Part shown: in pieces, positions 37,639 through 45,201 of the stretch
Layout of the letters: each line of letters opens with the position of its first letter
How positions within the stretch are numbered: the first letter of the stretch is position 1
Assembly: GCA_009746045.1 (NCBI GenBank)
Contig: RPFO01000191.1
Coordinates: 1 to 45,201, forward strand
Reading direction: 5' to 3'
Source of the DNA: Mesostigma viride
Lineage: Eukaryota > Streptophyta > Mesostigmatophyceae > Mesostigmatales > Mesostigmataceae
DNA length: 45,201 nt
The notes under the pieces: generated by a model
Database searches by the model: none
What the model was told of the DNA's origin: nothing
The model's input: the letters and a program-made list of their open reading frames with translations, nothing else
Translations under genes and position numbers: made by a program

Positions 37639-40467
37639 ATGAAGACGTCCTTGACAGCTGATGCAGCTGTAAGAATGTCTGACCCCATGCATCCTCGTGC
37701 TGGGCACGAGGGTGGACCTCTCATTTTGAGAGAAACCAATGTACAACCACAGAGGGGTGTGAAGGCCTCTGGTGGTATGCATGTGGTCCCTGCTGGCGGT
37801 CCAGGTGTTGGGCATGAGCAGGGTGACTCAGGCTCTGAGTCAGAACAGGATGGAAGTCAGCATGGTGATGCTGGACAACCTGACAGCACAGTCCTGACTG
37901 TGCCAGGGACTGCTTCCTCTGTGTACCAGGAGTTGGGTGCCCGAATCCACAACATGTTTGGGCATGCCACTTCTCTGTCAAACAACTTTGCCTTCCGTAT
38001 GGGCAGGGCACCCCTTCTCAAGGCGTGTCAGCAAGCTGCCTCACGGTGTAAGTGCCAGTTGTCCTCCAACAAGCCCAGGAAATCACATGCCAAAGCTCTA
38101 CCTCAGAGCATTGGTGATCTGCAGTGTGATATCCAACACATCAGGGGCATGCAACTGTTGGTGTGCGTGGACAGGTACACGAAATACAAGGTGCTAGAGC
38201 ATTTACCTTCTATGAAGAACAGGTACTTGCTGGCTGCCCTGCAGAATGTAAGAGCCAAGTTTCCTACCACAAGGATCCAGGTGGACATGCAGTTTCAGCA
38301 TCTCAAGGGTGATCCTACCCTTCCTGAGTTGCTGGTTACACCTAGGGAGGCTCATGGGCAGCAGGGTGCTATCGAGAGGGCAATCCAGGAGGTCAAGAAA
38401 TTGATCATCTCTGAAGACTGGGTACCCTTGTCTGCACCTGCACTTGTCAGGAGTGCATGGCTGAGGAACGTGGAGCAGCAGCTGAACAGCAGGGTTAACT
38501 TCTACTATGATGGAGTTGCTGTCAGCCCAATGGGTCTATATCATGGCCTGTGCCCACCACATGTGCTGGAGGGCTGGAAACATGCTGCACATGTCACCTT
38601 TGCCAAGCTGAGGGAGAAGGACCGGGGTTGGAAGATGCTGGAGCCACAAGTGGGTCAGAAGGTCCTAGCTTGGAAGGAACCTAGCCTTTATGGCAAACGT
38701 GGTAGCTGGAGTCCTGGGGTGGTTACCCAGGTTGATGAAGCTAGCCACGCATGCTTGGTCAGCATGGAGGACGAACCAAAGCATGTGCACCGGCTGAGTT
38801 GGTCATATGTCAAGCCTAACCTGATGAATGAGGGCAGTCAGGCACAAGGCTCACAGGATCTGCAGGATTTTCAGGTCCCAAGTGACATCACTGACGCAAC
38901 GACCACATCTGTTGCAGGGGAATCTGTCAGCCCTGGCCAGGTTGCAGAGGTACTTGTTGAACAGGCTGCAAGGTCAACAGCTGGGGAGTCAACTGTCAAG
39001 CCCAAGGCACTAACCAAGCCCAGGGGGACAAGTTTGGCTGGATTGATTGGGGCTCTACAAAGAGCCAAGAAGCAGCCCAAGGTAGCCAAGCTCAGGTGGC
39101 ATGGCAATCTGGGGCTGGACACTGCCTTAGAGGTAGACACTAATTCTCAGGTTTCCATCATTGGGACCAGGGCTGCAGCAGGGTACAGCATGACTGAACC
39201 CAGCTATCAGTTTGTGTCTGACTTCAGTGGCGGGGTACACGTGAAGGTACTGGGTGAGGTATTCATTCCTATCCTTGGACAGGACACTGCTTTTTGTGTC
39301 TTGGAGGGCTATCAAGGACCTGCTCTTCTGGGGCAGAATTTCCTATGCCAGGATGGGGTAGTGATCACGTCCTCTCTCCTGACTAAGGAAGGGGCTGGTC
39401 AGGTCCCACTGATTAATTTCAGGACCACTCACCTATCACGTGCAGTAACCAGGACGGTTAAGCGTGTGCAAGTGTGCCAGGGGCAGGAGCCCTTGGTTGA
39501 TGACCTCATATTGCCAGCTGCTAGTCATCCAAGCAGTTTGGGCATTGGTCCTCACTCACTTGCTGGACACAGCCCTATCAACTACCAAGGCCTGGTGAAG
39601 CTCATGTCCTCTCCCATTATGTGTCCCCAGGTCACACTGGGTCTGATTAAATCTGGGGAGGACTGGATCTCCAAGAAATGCGTGGAACCTGTCAATGACC
39701 TGCCTCCTGCACGACGTCTACTCAAGCTCAAGTTTGTCATCAAGATGAAGGAGGTGGACGGGGTCAAGGTACCACATGTCAGGCCAGTGCTGAATGAGTT
39801 CAAGGGTACTGGTGAGTGCACTGCTGAGGAGTTGTATACCCCTGGCATGTTGCATGACACTTGGAGGCTGCTGCTGTGTGTATTTCTAGGCCTTCTCAAC
39901 AAGGGCTTGGACTATGGCTCAGTGGTGGTAGACTTCAAGAGGGCATTTCTGGAGGGGGATGCAGATGTGGCACAGGAAAAGTGGGAGGGCAAGACGCCTT
40001 TCTATGTTAGGGTGCCTGCTGTATGGAAAAGGGACATCCACACGGAGTTCCTTAAAATCCTCAAGGGCCTGGAGGGCCTGAGGTCAAGTCCAATAATCTG
40101 GAGGGAGACTCTCAACCGTTTCCTGAAGGAGCATTGCAACTTGAAGGTCTCTCCTGTAGACCCCTGTCTGTTTCTGGGGCAATGGGAAGGCCTGCCAGTG
40201 TATGCTTCGCTGCACGGGGATGACCTACATCTGATAGCTCCCACGTCGTGGCTTAAGGAGCTGATCTCCATCATTAAGTCCAAGTTTCCTCTGGGTAGGG
40301 AGCAATGGCAGGTGGAGAATGAGCCTCTGCTGTTTGTGGGCATGGAGGCCACACTGGTGAAGAAGGGGGGGAGTGGCGTATGCTGCTGGTGGGGGGCAAT
40401 GATTATCAAGAGACCCTCATTAGCAAGCTTCCTCCAACCATCACACAGGCACTGTGTCCCATGGTGA
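37639..40467 (+). CDS. pol: B-plus pol: integrase, protease, reverse transcriptase
   Basis: 942 codons from ATG 37639, with only about four residue differences from the B-minus product (for example Gly8 to Asp and Ser519 to Thr). It has the same domain order INT-PR-RT and the same catalytic residues: D164/D216/E246, D500-T-N, D765, HGDD 859-862. The frame is lost at the same G7 run (40365-40371), 33 codons before the stop. Transcribed rightward from the LTR at 34871. Confidence 0.92.
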   Translation: MKTSLTADAAVRMSDPMHPRAGHEGGPLILRETNVQPQRGVKASGGMHVVPAGGPGVGHEQGDSGSESEQDGSQHGDAGQPDSTVLTVPGTASSVYQELGARIHNMFGHATSLSNNFAFRMGRAPLLKACQQAASRCKCQLSSNKPRKSHAKALPQSIGDLQCDIQHIRGMQLLVCVDRYTKYKVLEHLPSMKNRYLLAALQNVRAKFPTTRIQVDMQFQHLKGDPTLPELLVTPREAHGQQGAIERAIQEVKKLIISEDWVPLSAPALVRSAWLRNVEQQLNSRVNFYYDGVAVSPMGLYHGLCPPHVLEGWKHAAHVTFAKLREKDRGWKMLEPQVGQKVLAWKEPSLYGKRGSWSPGVVTQVDEASHACLVSMEDEPKHVHRLSWSYVKPNLMNEGSQAQGSQDLQDFQVPSDITDATTTSVAGESVSPGQVAEVLVEQAARSTAGESTVKPKALTKPRGTSLAGLIGALQRAKKQPKVAKLRWHGNLGLDTALEVDTNSQVSIIGTRAAAGYSMTEPSYQFVSDFSGGVHVKVLGEVFIPILGQDTAFCVLEGYQGPALLGQNFLCQDGVVITSSLLTKEGAGQVPLINFRTTHLSRAVTRTVKRVQVCQGQEPLVDDLILPAASHPSSLGIGPHSLAGHSPINYQGLVKLMSSPIMCPQVTLGLIKSGEDWISKKCVEPVNDLPPARRLLKLKFVIKMKEVDGVKVPHVRPVLNEFKGTGECTAEELYTPGMLHDTWRLLLCVFLGLLNKGLDYGSVVVDFKRAFLEGDADVAQEKWEGKTPFYVRVPAVWKRDIHTEFLKILKGLEGLRSSPIIWRETLNRFLKEHCNLKVSPVDPCLFLGQWEGLPVYASLHGDDLHLIAPTSWLKELISIIKSKFPLGREQWQVENEPLLFVGMEATLVKKGGSGVCCWWGAMIIKRPSLASFLQPSHRHCVPW

Positions 40468-41123
40468 GGGGCATGGTTGCTTGGGTGGCAGGCATTTCCA
40501 GGCCAGACCTTATGGTCATAGCCAGGTTGCCTGATGACATGCTGGTGGAGCTAGGGTCTGCCAAGGTGGCTGATCAGGTCAGGGCTTCATCTGGCATTCT
40601 GTTGTCTGCAGTGGATTTATCACAACCCATTTGCATGGAGCTGTATGTGGATAGCTCAATGGACAGCAGGCAGGTCTCCAAGGTCAGGGGCAGGGCTGCA
40701 GGGCTCTTTGTGCTCAGACAGGAAGGCCTGGGGAGTTTGGTGAGCTGGTTTAGTCGCCTGCACAAACGGGTGGCTGTCAGCAGTGATGTGGCAGAATGCA
40801 GGGCTATTTGTGAAGGCATTCACACAAGCCTTTATCTGAAGGAGTTGCTTCATCAGATGACTTCTAACACTCCTTGGCCACTTCAGGTTACCACTCTTCT
40901 AAAAACAGACTCCATGGGGATGGTGCAGTTTGTGCACAGGCAGATGGCCAGAAGTAGGGACTTGGATTATCTCCTTCTTAAGGAGTTGTCCTCCTTGGCC
41001 AATATTGAGCATATCCCTGGGGTTGACAATCCTGCTGATGCTTTGACCAAGCTAGTGCAGAAGGCAGCAGTGCAATACAAGGTTCTTCAGTCTCTGATGG
41101 ACCCATCTCAGCAAGCTGTCTAA
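40380..41123 (+). CDS. B-plus RNase H and RT-RH connection
   Basis: 247-codon frame identical in layout to 28221-28964, with Asp91, Glu139 and Asp177 present. It opens with ATG 40380 just after the G7 run. In Pol it would follow RT after a -1 shift. Confidence 0.9.
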   Translation: MLLVGGNDYQETLISKLPPTITQALCPMVRGMVAWVAGISRPDLMVIARLPDDMLVELGSAKVADQVRASSGILLSAVDLSQPICMELYVDSSMDSRQVSKVRGRAAGLFVLRQEGLGSLVSWFSRLHKRVAVSSDVAECRAICEGIHTSLYLKELLHQMTSNTPWPLQVTTLLKTDSMGMVQFVHRQMARSRDLDYLLLKELSSLANIEHIPGVDNPADALTKLVQKAAVQYKVLQSLMDPSQQAV

Positions 41124-41973
41124 GCTGGTGCCTGGTTATAGGGCATTGGAGAGCAGATTGTGTGGTAGTGTCAGCATTGTGACTGGCATAATACCTGTAT
41201 TTTAGTCTGTACTAAGGCTCATGGACCATGGTACACTCACTCTGATTTTAATCAGGATACAGCCAGGTTTTGGCTGGGGTTCATGCTGTTGACTACACAA
41301 GGTTGACAGGTCCATTACAGACCATGTATTCTATTTTAAAAGAAATGTATATTTGTACATACTCTCACAATGGTCTGGGAACCTTTATTCTGGGGTTTAT
41401 AGGGCGGGGTTCGATTCCCTGGTATTATGTTTCTACAAGCTGGCCTGTTCAGGTGTTTGCCTGTTCAGACTTCCCTAGTTCCCCAGGGCAGGATTTAATT
41501 GTTGCCTATGTGTTTCATTTTGTCATTTGTTTGCTGTGGCAGTTTACCATCTGGCAAGTAGACGGGCGCCGTAAGACGGGCGCCAATAGACCCCTGTTGA
41601 GAGAATGACAGGCAAACTATTGTAATACGCCTTACTTTGTCAAGTGGTATTTTAATTGTCATGGATTTATTGTACTTATATTGAATATGTACTGGGTTTT
41701 ATGGGATTAGTATCTGGGATTAATGTAACTCACCGCCAGAAGGTCATTGTACTGGAGGCTCTACCGAGGTGATGGGATTAATTCCTGGAGAAGACCTCAT
41801 AGAATTAACCTGTATGTATTTAATTTTGTGTGCTTCTAATATCTGGTGGTACTCTGTAATGCCACTTCCATAGGTTTTTATCCATTTCTCATGGAATGGT
41901 TTTCCCTGTGGCAGATCTGTTTCTTTTCCAGTTCCTTAAAAGAAAAGGCTGGGGGAATGGCAATGGCCATTAA
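41124..41973 (+). other. 3' untranslated region of B-plus (left of D2)
   Basis: No gene. T-arm-like hairpin CGGGGTTCGATTCCCTG at 41405-41421, paired GGGCGCC boxes near 41564-41584, and a second polypurine-like tract near 41936-41956. Essentially identical to B-minus up to the D2 insertion. The remainder (43983-44066) follows D2 and is more diverged. Confidence 0.65.
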
Positions 41974-43979
41974 GGGGACGGGACATATCGGAATTTTTTG
42001 GCGCCAAAAAATTCGCGCCGGTACCCCCGGACCGTGAAATTGTGGTGCACAATGCGCCCACCTCGTGCGGAGGTGGCCATGGCGACGTGCGTTTCGTAAA
42101 ATTTTGCCTAATCGGCCAGGCGACAAGCGAAAAATGTACGCCGGTGGTTTAAAACGATGTACTAGTATGATGTTTCATAGCCAGATATGCACAATTTGAA
42201 AAGTCGGTGCCTTTCTTAATCCAGATTTGCACGGGGGTCTAATCCGAAAATCTGGCCGCATATATTAATTTAGAATGCGTGCCTGCGACGGTAGAATTTG
42301 TGGGTTATATTGATGCAGGAAGAAGCGTTTAGTAATGGAAACCGTGAAAGCATCCTAAGCGGCTTCGATCTGCGGCCATTTCCCGTCATTTCTGAAATGA
42401 TATCGTTCAGGCCTGCGCGATCCGCGGTCAAGCCATCCATGGCTGGCTGGATGTCTCGCGCGCCTGGGTAGGAAATAAAGCCGGCCGTGGTACGTTCATT
42501 TGCCGCATGTCACCGCCCAGTCTGTTTGCGCTCTAAATGTTCCTGGCATGTAGCTTTGGCGCCGATTCCGGGTGTTCTTGCTATTTTGTTCGCCACTTGT
42601 TGCAGTTGCGCTATCTGATTTTCCGCAGGTTTCAATGTTTTGCCTTATGCTGCGTATGCCATGCTTCTTAAAGCTAGCAAGAGTTGATCGGGCAGTTTTG
42701 CGGCTCTGCTACACTTTGTTTTATGGAGTTTTTCATATGGTTGACATTGTATATTGCGTAGTCAAGGACCCTAGCTGCCTGGGAGCGGCATCAACGTTGC
42801 AAGGAGCTGGCGAGCTCATAAGCGCTTGTCTTGGCTCTTCAGCCTGCTGGAAAACAAGGTGTGAAGTTGTAGGGAAGGTGAGCATGTGTGATATAGTTAT
42901 CTCCTTCCTATATTTTTTGCTTCCATTAAACATGGCTGGGGCTTCCTAGATGATAAGGATCAGGTGCTTATGATGACAATATTAAAGGATGGCCCTTTTA
43001 TCCTTTAGCATCATGACTGGGTATTAGCTATGAGGTGATTCCCGCAAGTGGTCATGCCTGCTTGTGTAATGATTTAAGAGTCGGTGGATGTCTTCTTCAA
43101 GCATCTAGCATTTGCTTTACGTGCTTCTGCCCAATTTGCAGGGGCAAGCTTAGGAATGTGCTTATGGTGACCCTCATGCCATGTTGTACCAGGCATGAGG
43201 TTGGCAGCTGTGACCATGCTGTATTATGACCAAACTAGCTCAGAATGACCTGGGATTTTGTGGCAAGCTTTTTAACATCATAAATGAATTAATTTGACTT
43301 GGTTTGGCCCAGTTGGTGGTGGGCTAGGTGTAATAGGTCTGGTGTTTGTGCTCATAAGCGGGATTTTCTGTCATTTTTTTTTTGCACGTTTACACTAATA
43401 ACATGAGTAAACGTGTCAGAATGAGCTCAAACTTTGTGTGTGAATTCCCACCTAGGCCTAGTATAAATATCATCACTGGAATCATGGCAATGCTACTATG
43501 TGTCTATTTGATCACCAAAAAAGGACGTGTTTTGGGCTAAACCCTATTAATTAATTAATAGACACTGCGTCACGTGAGCATAAGTCCTCAGTGAGGGGAA
43601 CATGGGATGGAATGGATGGTATAAGCTATCTAGGTCCTAGTTACAGGGGTGGGGCACCGCGGCCCGAATCGCTATGAATGCCATACTTGCTAAACCCTAT
43701 AAATAATCTAACGTGCTTATTTTGTGGTCCTGAGTAGCCAGATTTATTTGCAAGGGTGGGGATTTTAGGAAAATATGTGGTTTGGTCACTTTTGGTTTGC
43801 CCAGTCTCCTAGGAAAATCGGCCAAAAATAGCGTCTTTTTCTATTAGCTCATAACTGGGTCATGTGTACCTGTACCACCTGGGGTGGCTGGACATTTACA
43901 AGCACTATTTAAGTTTGGGCTTTGGATTTTGACCCCTGCACAGGCAGTTTTCCAGAAAAGTGCATTAGATATGTCCCAG
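41974..43979. mobile_element. Non-autonomous DNA transposon D2 (PIF/Harbinger-like)
   Basis: Inserted in the B-plus 3' UTR. The left end GGGGACGGGACATATC and the right end GATATGTCCCAG are inverted repeats, with the outermost right bases shortened. TAA flanks both sides (41971-41973, 43980-43982). B-minus shows the empty site with a single TAA, so the 3-bp duplication is directly visible. Related to D1 at both ends. The longest inner frame (42572-42949) has no transposase features. 2.0 kb without a recognisable gene. Confidence 0.85.
41991..42014. repeat. Perfect subterminal palindrome of D2
   Basis: A 24-bp perfect palindrome centred on GGCGCC with A/T runs on both sides; the core TTTGGCGCCAAA equals two facing E2F-type half sites. 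Conserved in D1 as an imperfect version. Confidence 0.7.
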
Positions 43980-44046
43980 TAAAGACATCTGTTCAAGCTT
44001 CAAGCTGGAGTGAAGGACATTTCAAGCTCCTTCAAGGGCCTGGCAG

Positions 44047-44090
44047 GGATGTGATCCCTAAGGATTGAGTTGCCTGGATTTACGTTTGGT
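44047..44090 (+). other. Junction of the B-plus 3' end with C gag
   Basis: Contains the PPT-adjacent hairpin (GGGAT/GTG/ATCCC, 44047-44059), a shortened polypurine tract lacking about 12 bases, GAGTT (44067-44071), and GGATTTACGTTTGGT (44076-44090), which equals the start of the B-plus 5' LTR. After that the sequence is C gag. It looks like a deletion that removed nearly all of the 3' LTR. Confidence 0.55.
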
Positions 44091-45152
44091 TGCCTTGGCC
44101 CTGGCTCTTGCCTTGCCCTTGGCTACCTCCCCCCTGCTGCCCCCCTTGGTGACCACCAGCCTGCTTCTGACCCTTGTTCTGAGCCCCTTGCTGCTGGCCC
44201 TTGCCACCTTGGTTTCCAACCCCCCTGCGCCTCCCAGCCCTCTGACGCCTGCTAGGATGAGGACCTCCCTGGGCTGCCTGCCCTGGGGCATCCCCCTGCA
44301 CCTGGCTAGCGGAGGCTGAAGCACCTGAGGTCTGAATGGGTTTACAAGCAGGGGCAGATGGGCGAATGCTCAAGACTACCCTCTCTAAGGCAGCCAGCGA
44401 CCCATCTGTCTGATCTGCAAACAGCCTAGCTGCATTGCGACCATCCACACTGAGCCCCTGATCTCAAACGCATCATAGGCCAGCTTGTAGTGATTAGTGA
44501 GGTTGAGGACTTTGTCAGAAAACTCCTGACGCAGGCCCAGGAGAAACTGCTCCCAAGAGAGCTTATCCTTCACTGCAGACCTGGCTTTGTCCCTCACACG
44601 CTCAGAAGAATCCCTATTCACTGAGGAAGCATGGAACACCTGGACGAGATTGACAGTGGGATCTACGGAGTAGGTGACTAGCTCCATATCCTCTAACCAC
44701 TTGTCTAACTCCTCCTGACTCACGGGTGGCTTCAGAGGCTTCTGGCCGTTCATCACGGCTACAGCACTTATGTGGGGTCTAGTTCCTGGCAACGCGCGAG
44801 CATCACTACCCACAGCAGAAGCCCCAGCACCCCCAGCCCAAGCGTCTACAGAAACATGAGGAGGAACGACTGCCTCGGCCACACGGGCCGTCTTACCACC
44901 GTTGGCCTGCATCCCCTCCCCTTGGCCTCCTCCAGCCAGCTCAAAGCTGTCCGATGGCCCTTCTGCGCGCTCCTTCCCCCGTGCTTCCTCCTTTCGCTTC
45001 CGGTACCGCGTCTTTTGCCCCGCCACGCCCTCCATCGTGGGAATCGTCTCCCCTTCTGGCTGGCCGACTGCTGGCACTGACGCTTTCCGCCTCTCACCCT
45101 CCGTCGCAACCGCCTTGCTCCCGCCGCCGACCCCGTTCTTGCCCTTAAGCAT
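44080..45152 (-). pseudogene. gag: C gag, frameshifted and truncated
   Basis: ATG at 45152 (MLKGKNG) opens a frame with a charged, disordered N-terminus and a capsid-like region (LDKWLEDMELVTYS, LGLRQEFSDKVLNL). It is lost near 44466 by one base and continues in another frame (44080-44448) as a Gly/Gln-rich basic tail. No zinc knuckle is present, unlike A and B. The stop at 44080 lies within bases that look like the start of the B LTR, so the native end has been cut off by the B-plus junction. Confidence 0.7.
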
Positions 45153-45201
45153 TATGGACACAGATACAAGATGGCAGCAATGAAAAGCAACGCCCTCTAT
45201 C
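45153..45201 (-). other. C gag leader at window edge
   Basis: Short untranslated stretch upstream of C gag. An ORF0, if C has one, would lie to the right, outside the window. Confidence 0.3.

Larger units (their letters stand above)
34871..44090 (+). mobile_element. Copia-like element B-plus, lacking most of its 3' LTR
   Basis: Plus-strand sister of B-minus, with 5' LTR, ORF0 (broken), gag, INT-PR-RT, RH, and a 3' UTR interrupted by D2. The 3' LTR is reduced to about 24 bases and fused to C gag. The flanking five bases on the left are CTTGA; no second copy is found. The core from about 36343 to 41973 is almost identical to B-minus; both flanks are clearly more diverged. Confidence 0.88.
6285..45201 (-). 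mobile_element. Ty3/gypsy chromovirus G2, interrupted by D1, A and C
   Basis: Minus-strand element whose parts are scattered: 3' LTR 6285-6954, PPT 6955-6968, ORF3 7291-8574, spacer, integrase with chromodomain 10756-12430, RNase H to 12924, RT 21652-22570, the rest beyond the window. Continuity across A is direct: the frame ending EYISRTM at 21652 resumes as IPAERNYPVHQQELL at about 12918. The left target duplication would be GCATG (6280-6284); its partner is off the edge. That ORF3 belongs to G2 and not to a separate element is inferred from strand, order and the shared 3' end. Confidence 0.75.
22571..45201 (-). mobile_element. Copia-like element C, interrupted by B-minus and B-plus
   Basis: Minus-strand element inserted in G2 RT. 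Parts in sense order: gag (45152-44080), INT start (34863-34478), INT rest, PR and RT start (26651-24721), RH (24607-24126), 3' UTR, 3' LTR (22571-23180). The 5' LTR lies beyond the window. RT is defective: motif A is present, but the region with the catalytic HGDD box is missing. INT continuity across B-minus is clear: the frame runs from LLTILQ at 34478 into LPGMDEHHLLLG at 26650. Confidence 0.8.

Noticed and set aside
42572-42949. 125-codon frame in D2 as a membrane protein gene
   Set aside because: Cys/Leu-rich composition comes from a T-rich stretch; no counterpart in D1 and no flanking signals.
34871-44090. B-plus as a simple inverted duplication of B-minus
   Set aside because: LTR and ORF0 divergence and different flanks point to two insertions, with later homogenisation of the core.

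Overview
The window is eukaryotic nuclear DNA made almost entirely of transposable elements. I see no host gene, rRNA or tRNA gene, CRISPR array or bacterial operon. The host cannot be named from this sequence. Mid-range base composition, a chromodomain-bearing Ty3/gypsy element (chromovirus) and a very divergent Ty1/copia lineage fit a plant or alga. That is only an inference.

The layout is a nest of insertions, readable because coding frames stop at one element and resume beyond it. The oldest layer is a Copia RNase H remnant (58-515). A decayed Ty3/gypsy element G1 (LTR at 516-1229, PBS, gag, PR, RT, RH, start of IN; + strand) lies in it. G1 is cut inside the integrase zinc finger at 6285 by a second Ty3/gypsy element, G2 (- strand). 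From its 3' end G2 shows the 3' LTR (6285-6954), a polypurine tract, an unknown 427-codon ORF, an integrase with chromodomain (10756-12430), RNase H (to 12924) and the RT C-terminal half (21652-22570). Its remainder lies beyond the right edge.

G2 is interrupted three times: by a non-autonomous DNA transposon D1 (8686-10582), by Copia-like element A (12925-21646, 5-bp target duplication TCATA), and by Copia-like element C (22571 to beyond 45201). A's 3' LTR contains a solo LTR (13601-14280, duplication AGGTA). C holds two related Copia elements in opposite orientation: B-minus (26652-34477) and B-plus (34871 to about 44090), separated by 393 bp of C. B-plus contains a second DNA transposon, D2 (41974-43979). 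The uninterrupted D2 target site survives in B-minus.

The most unusual content is the Copia-like lineage A/B/C. In all three the pol order is INT-PR-RT-RH instead of the usual PR-INT-RT-RH. The protease motif is DTN instead of DTG/DSG. The RT catalytic box in A and B is HGDD instead of YVDD. LTRs end in GTTAAC-type sequences instead of TG...CA. A and B carry an extra ORF (called ORF0 here) between the 5' LTR and gag. The 3' untranslated regions share hairpins whose shape is better conserved than their sequence. The two B copies form a large inverted repeat in which gag-pol is nearly identical but the flanks are clearly diverged, which suggests gene conversion between the arms. Most ORFs carry single-base frame breaks. 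Some are decay, but uncorrected assembly indels cannot be excluded.
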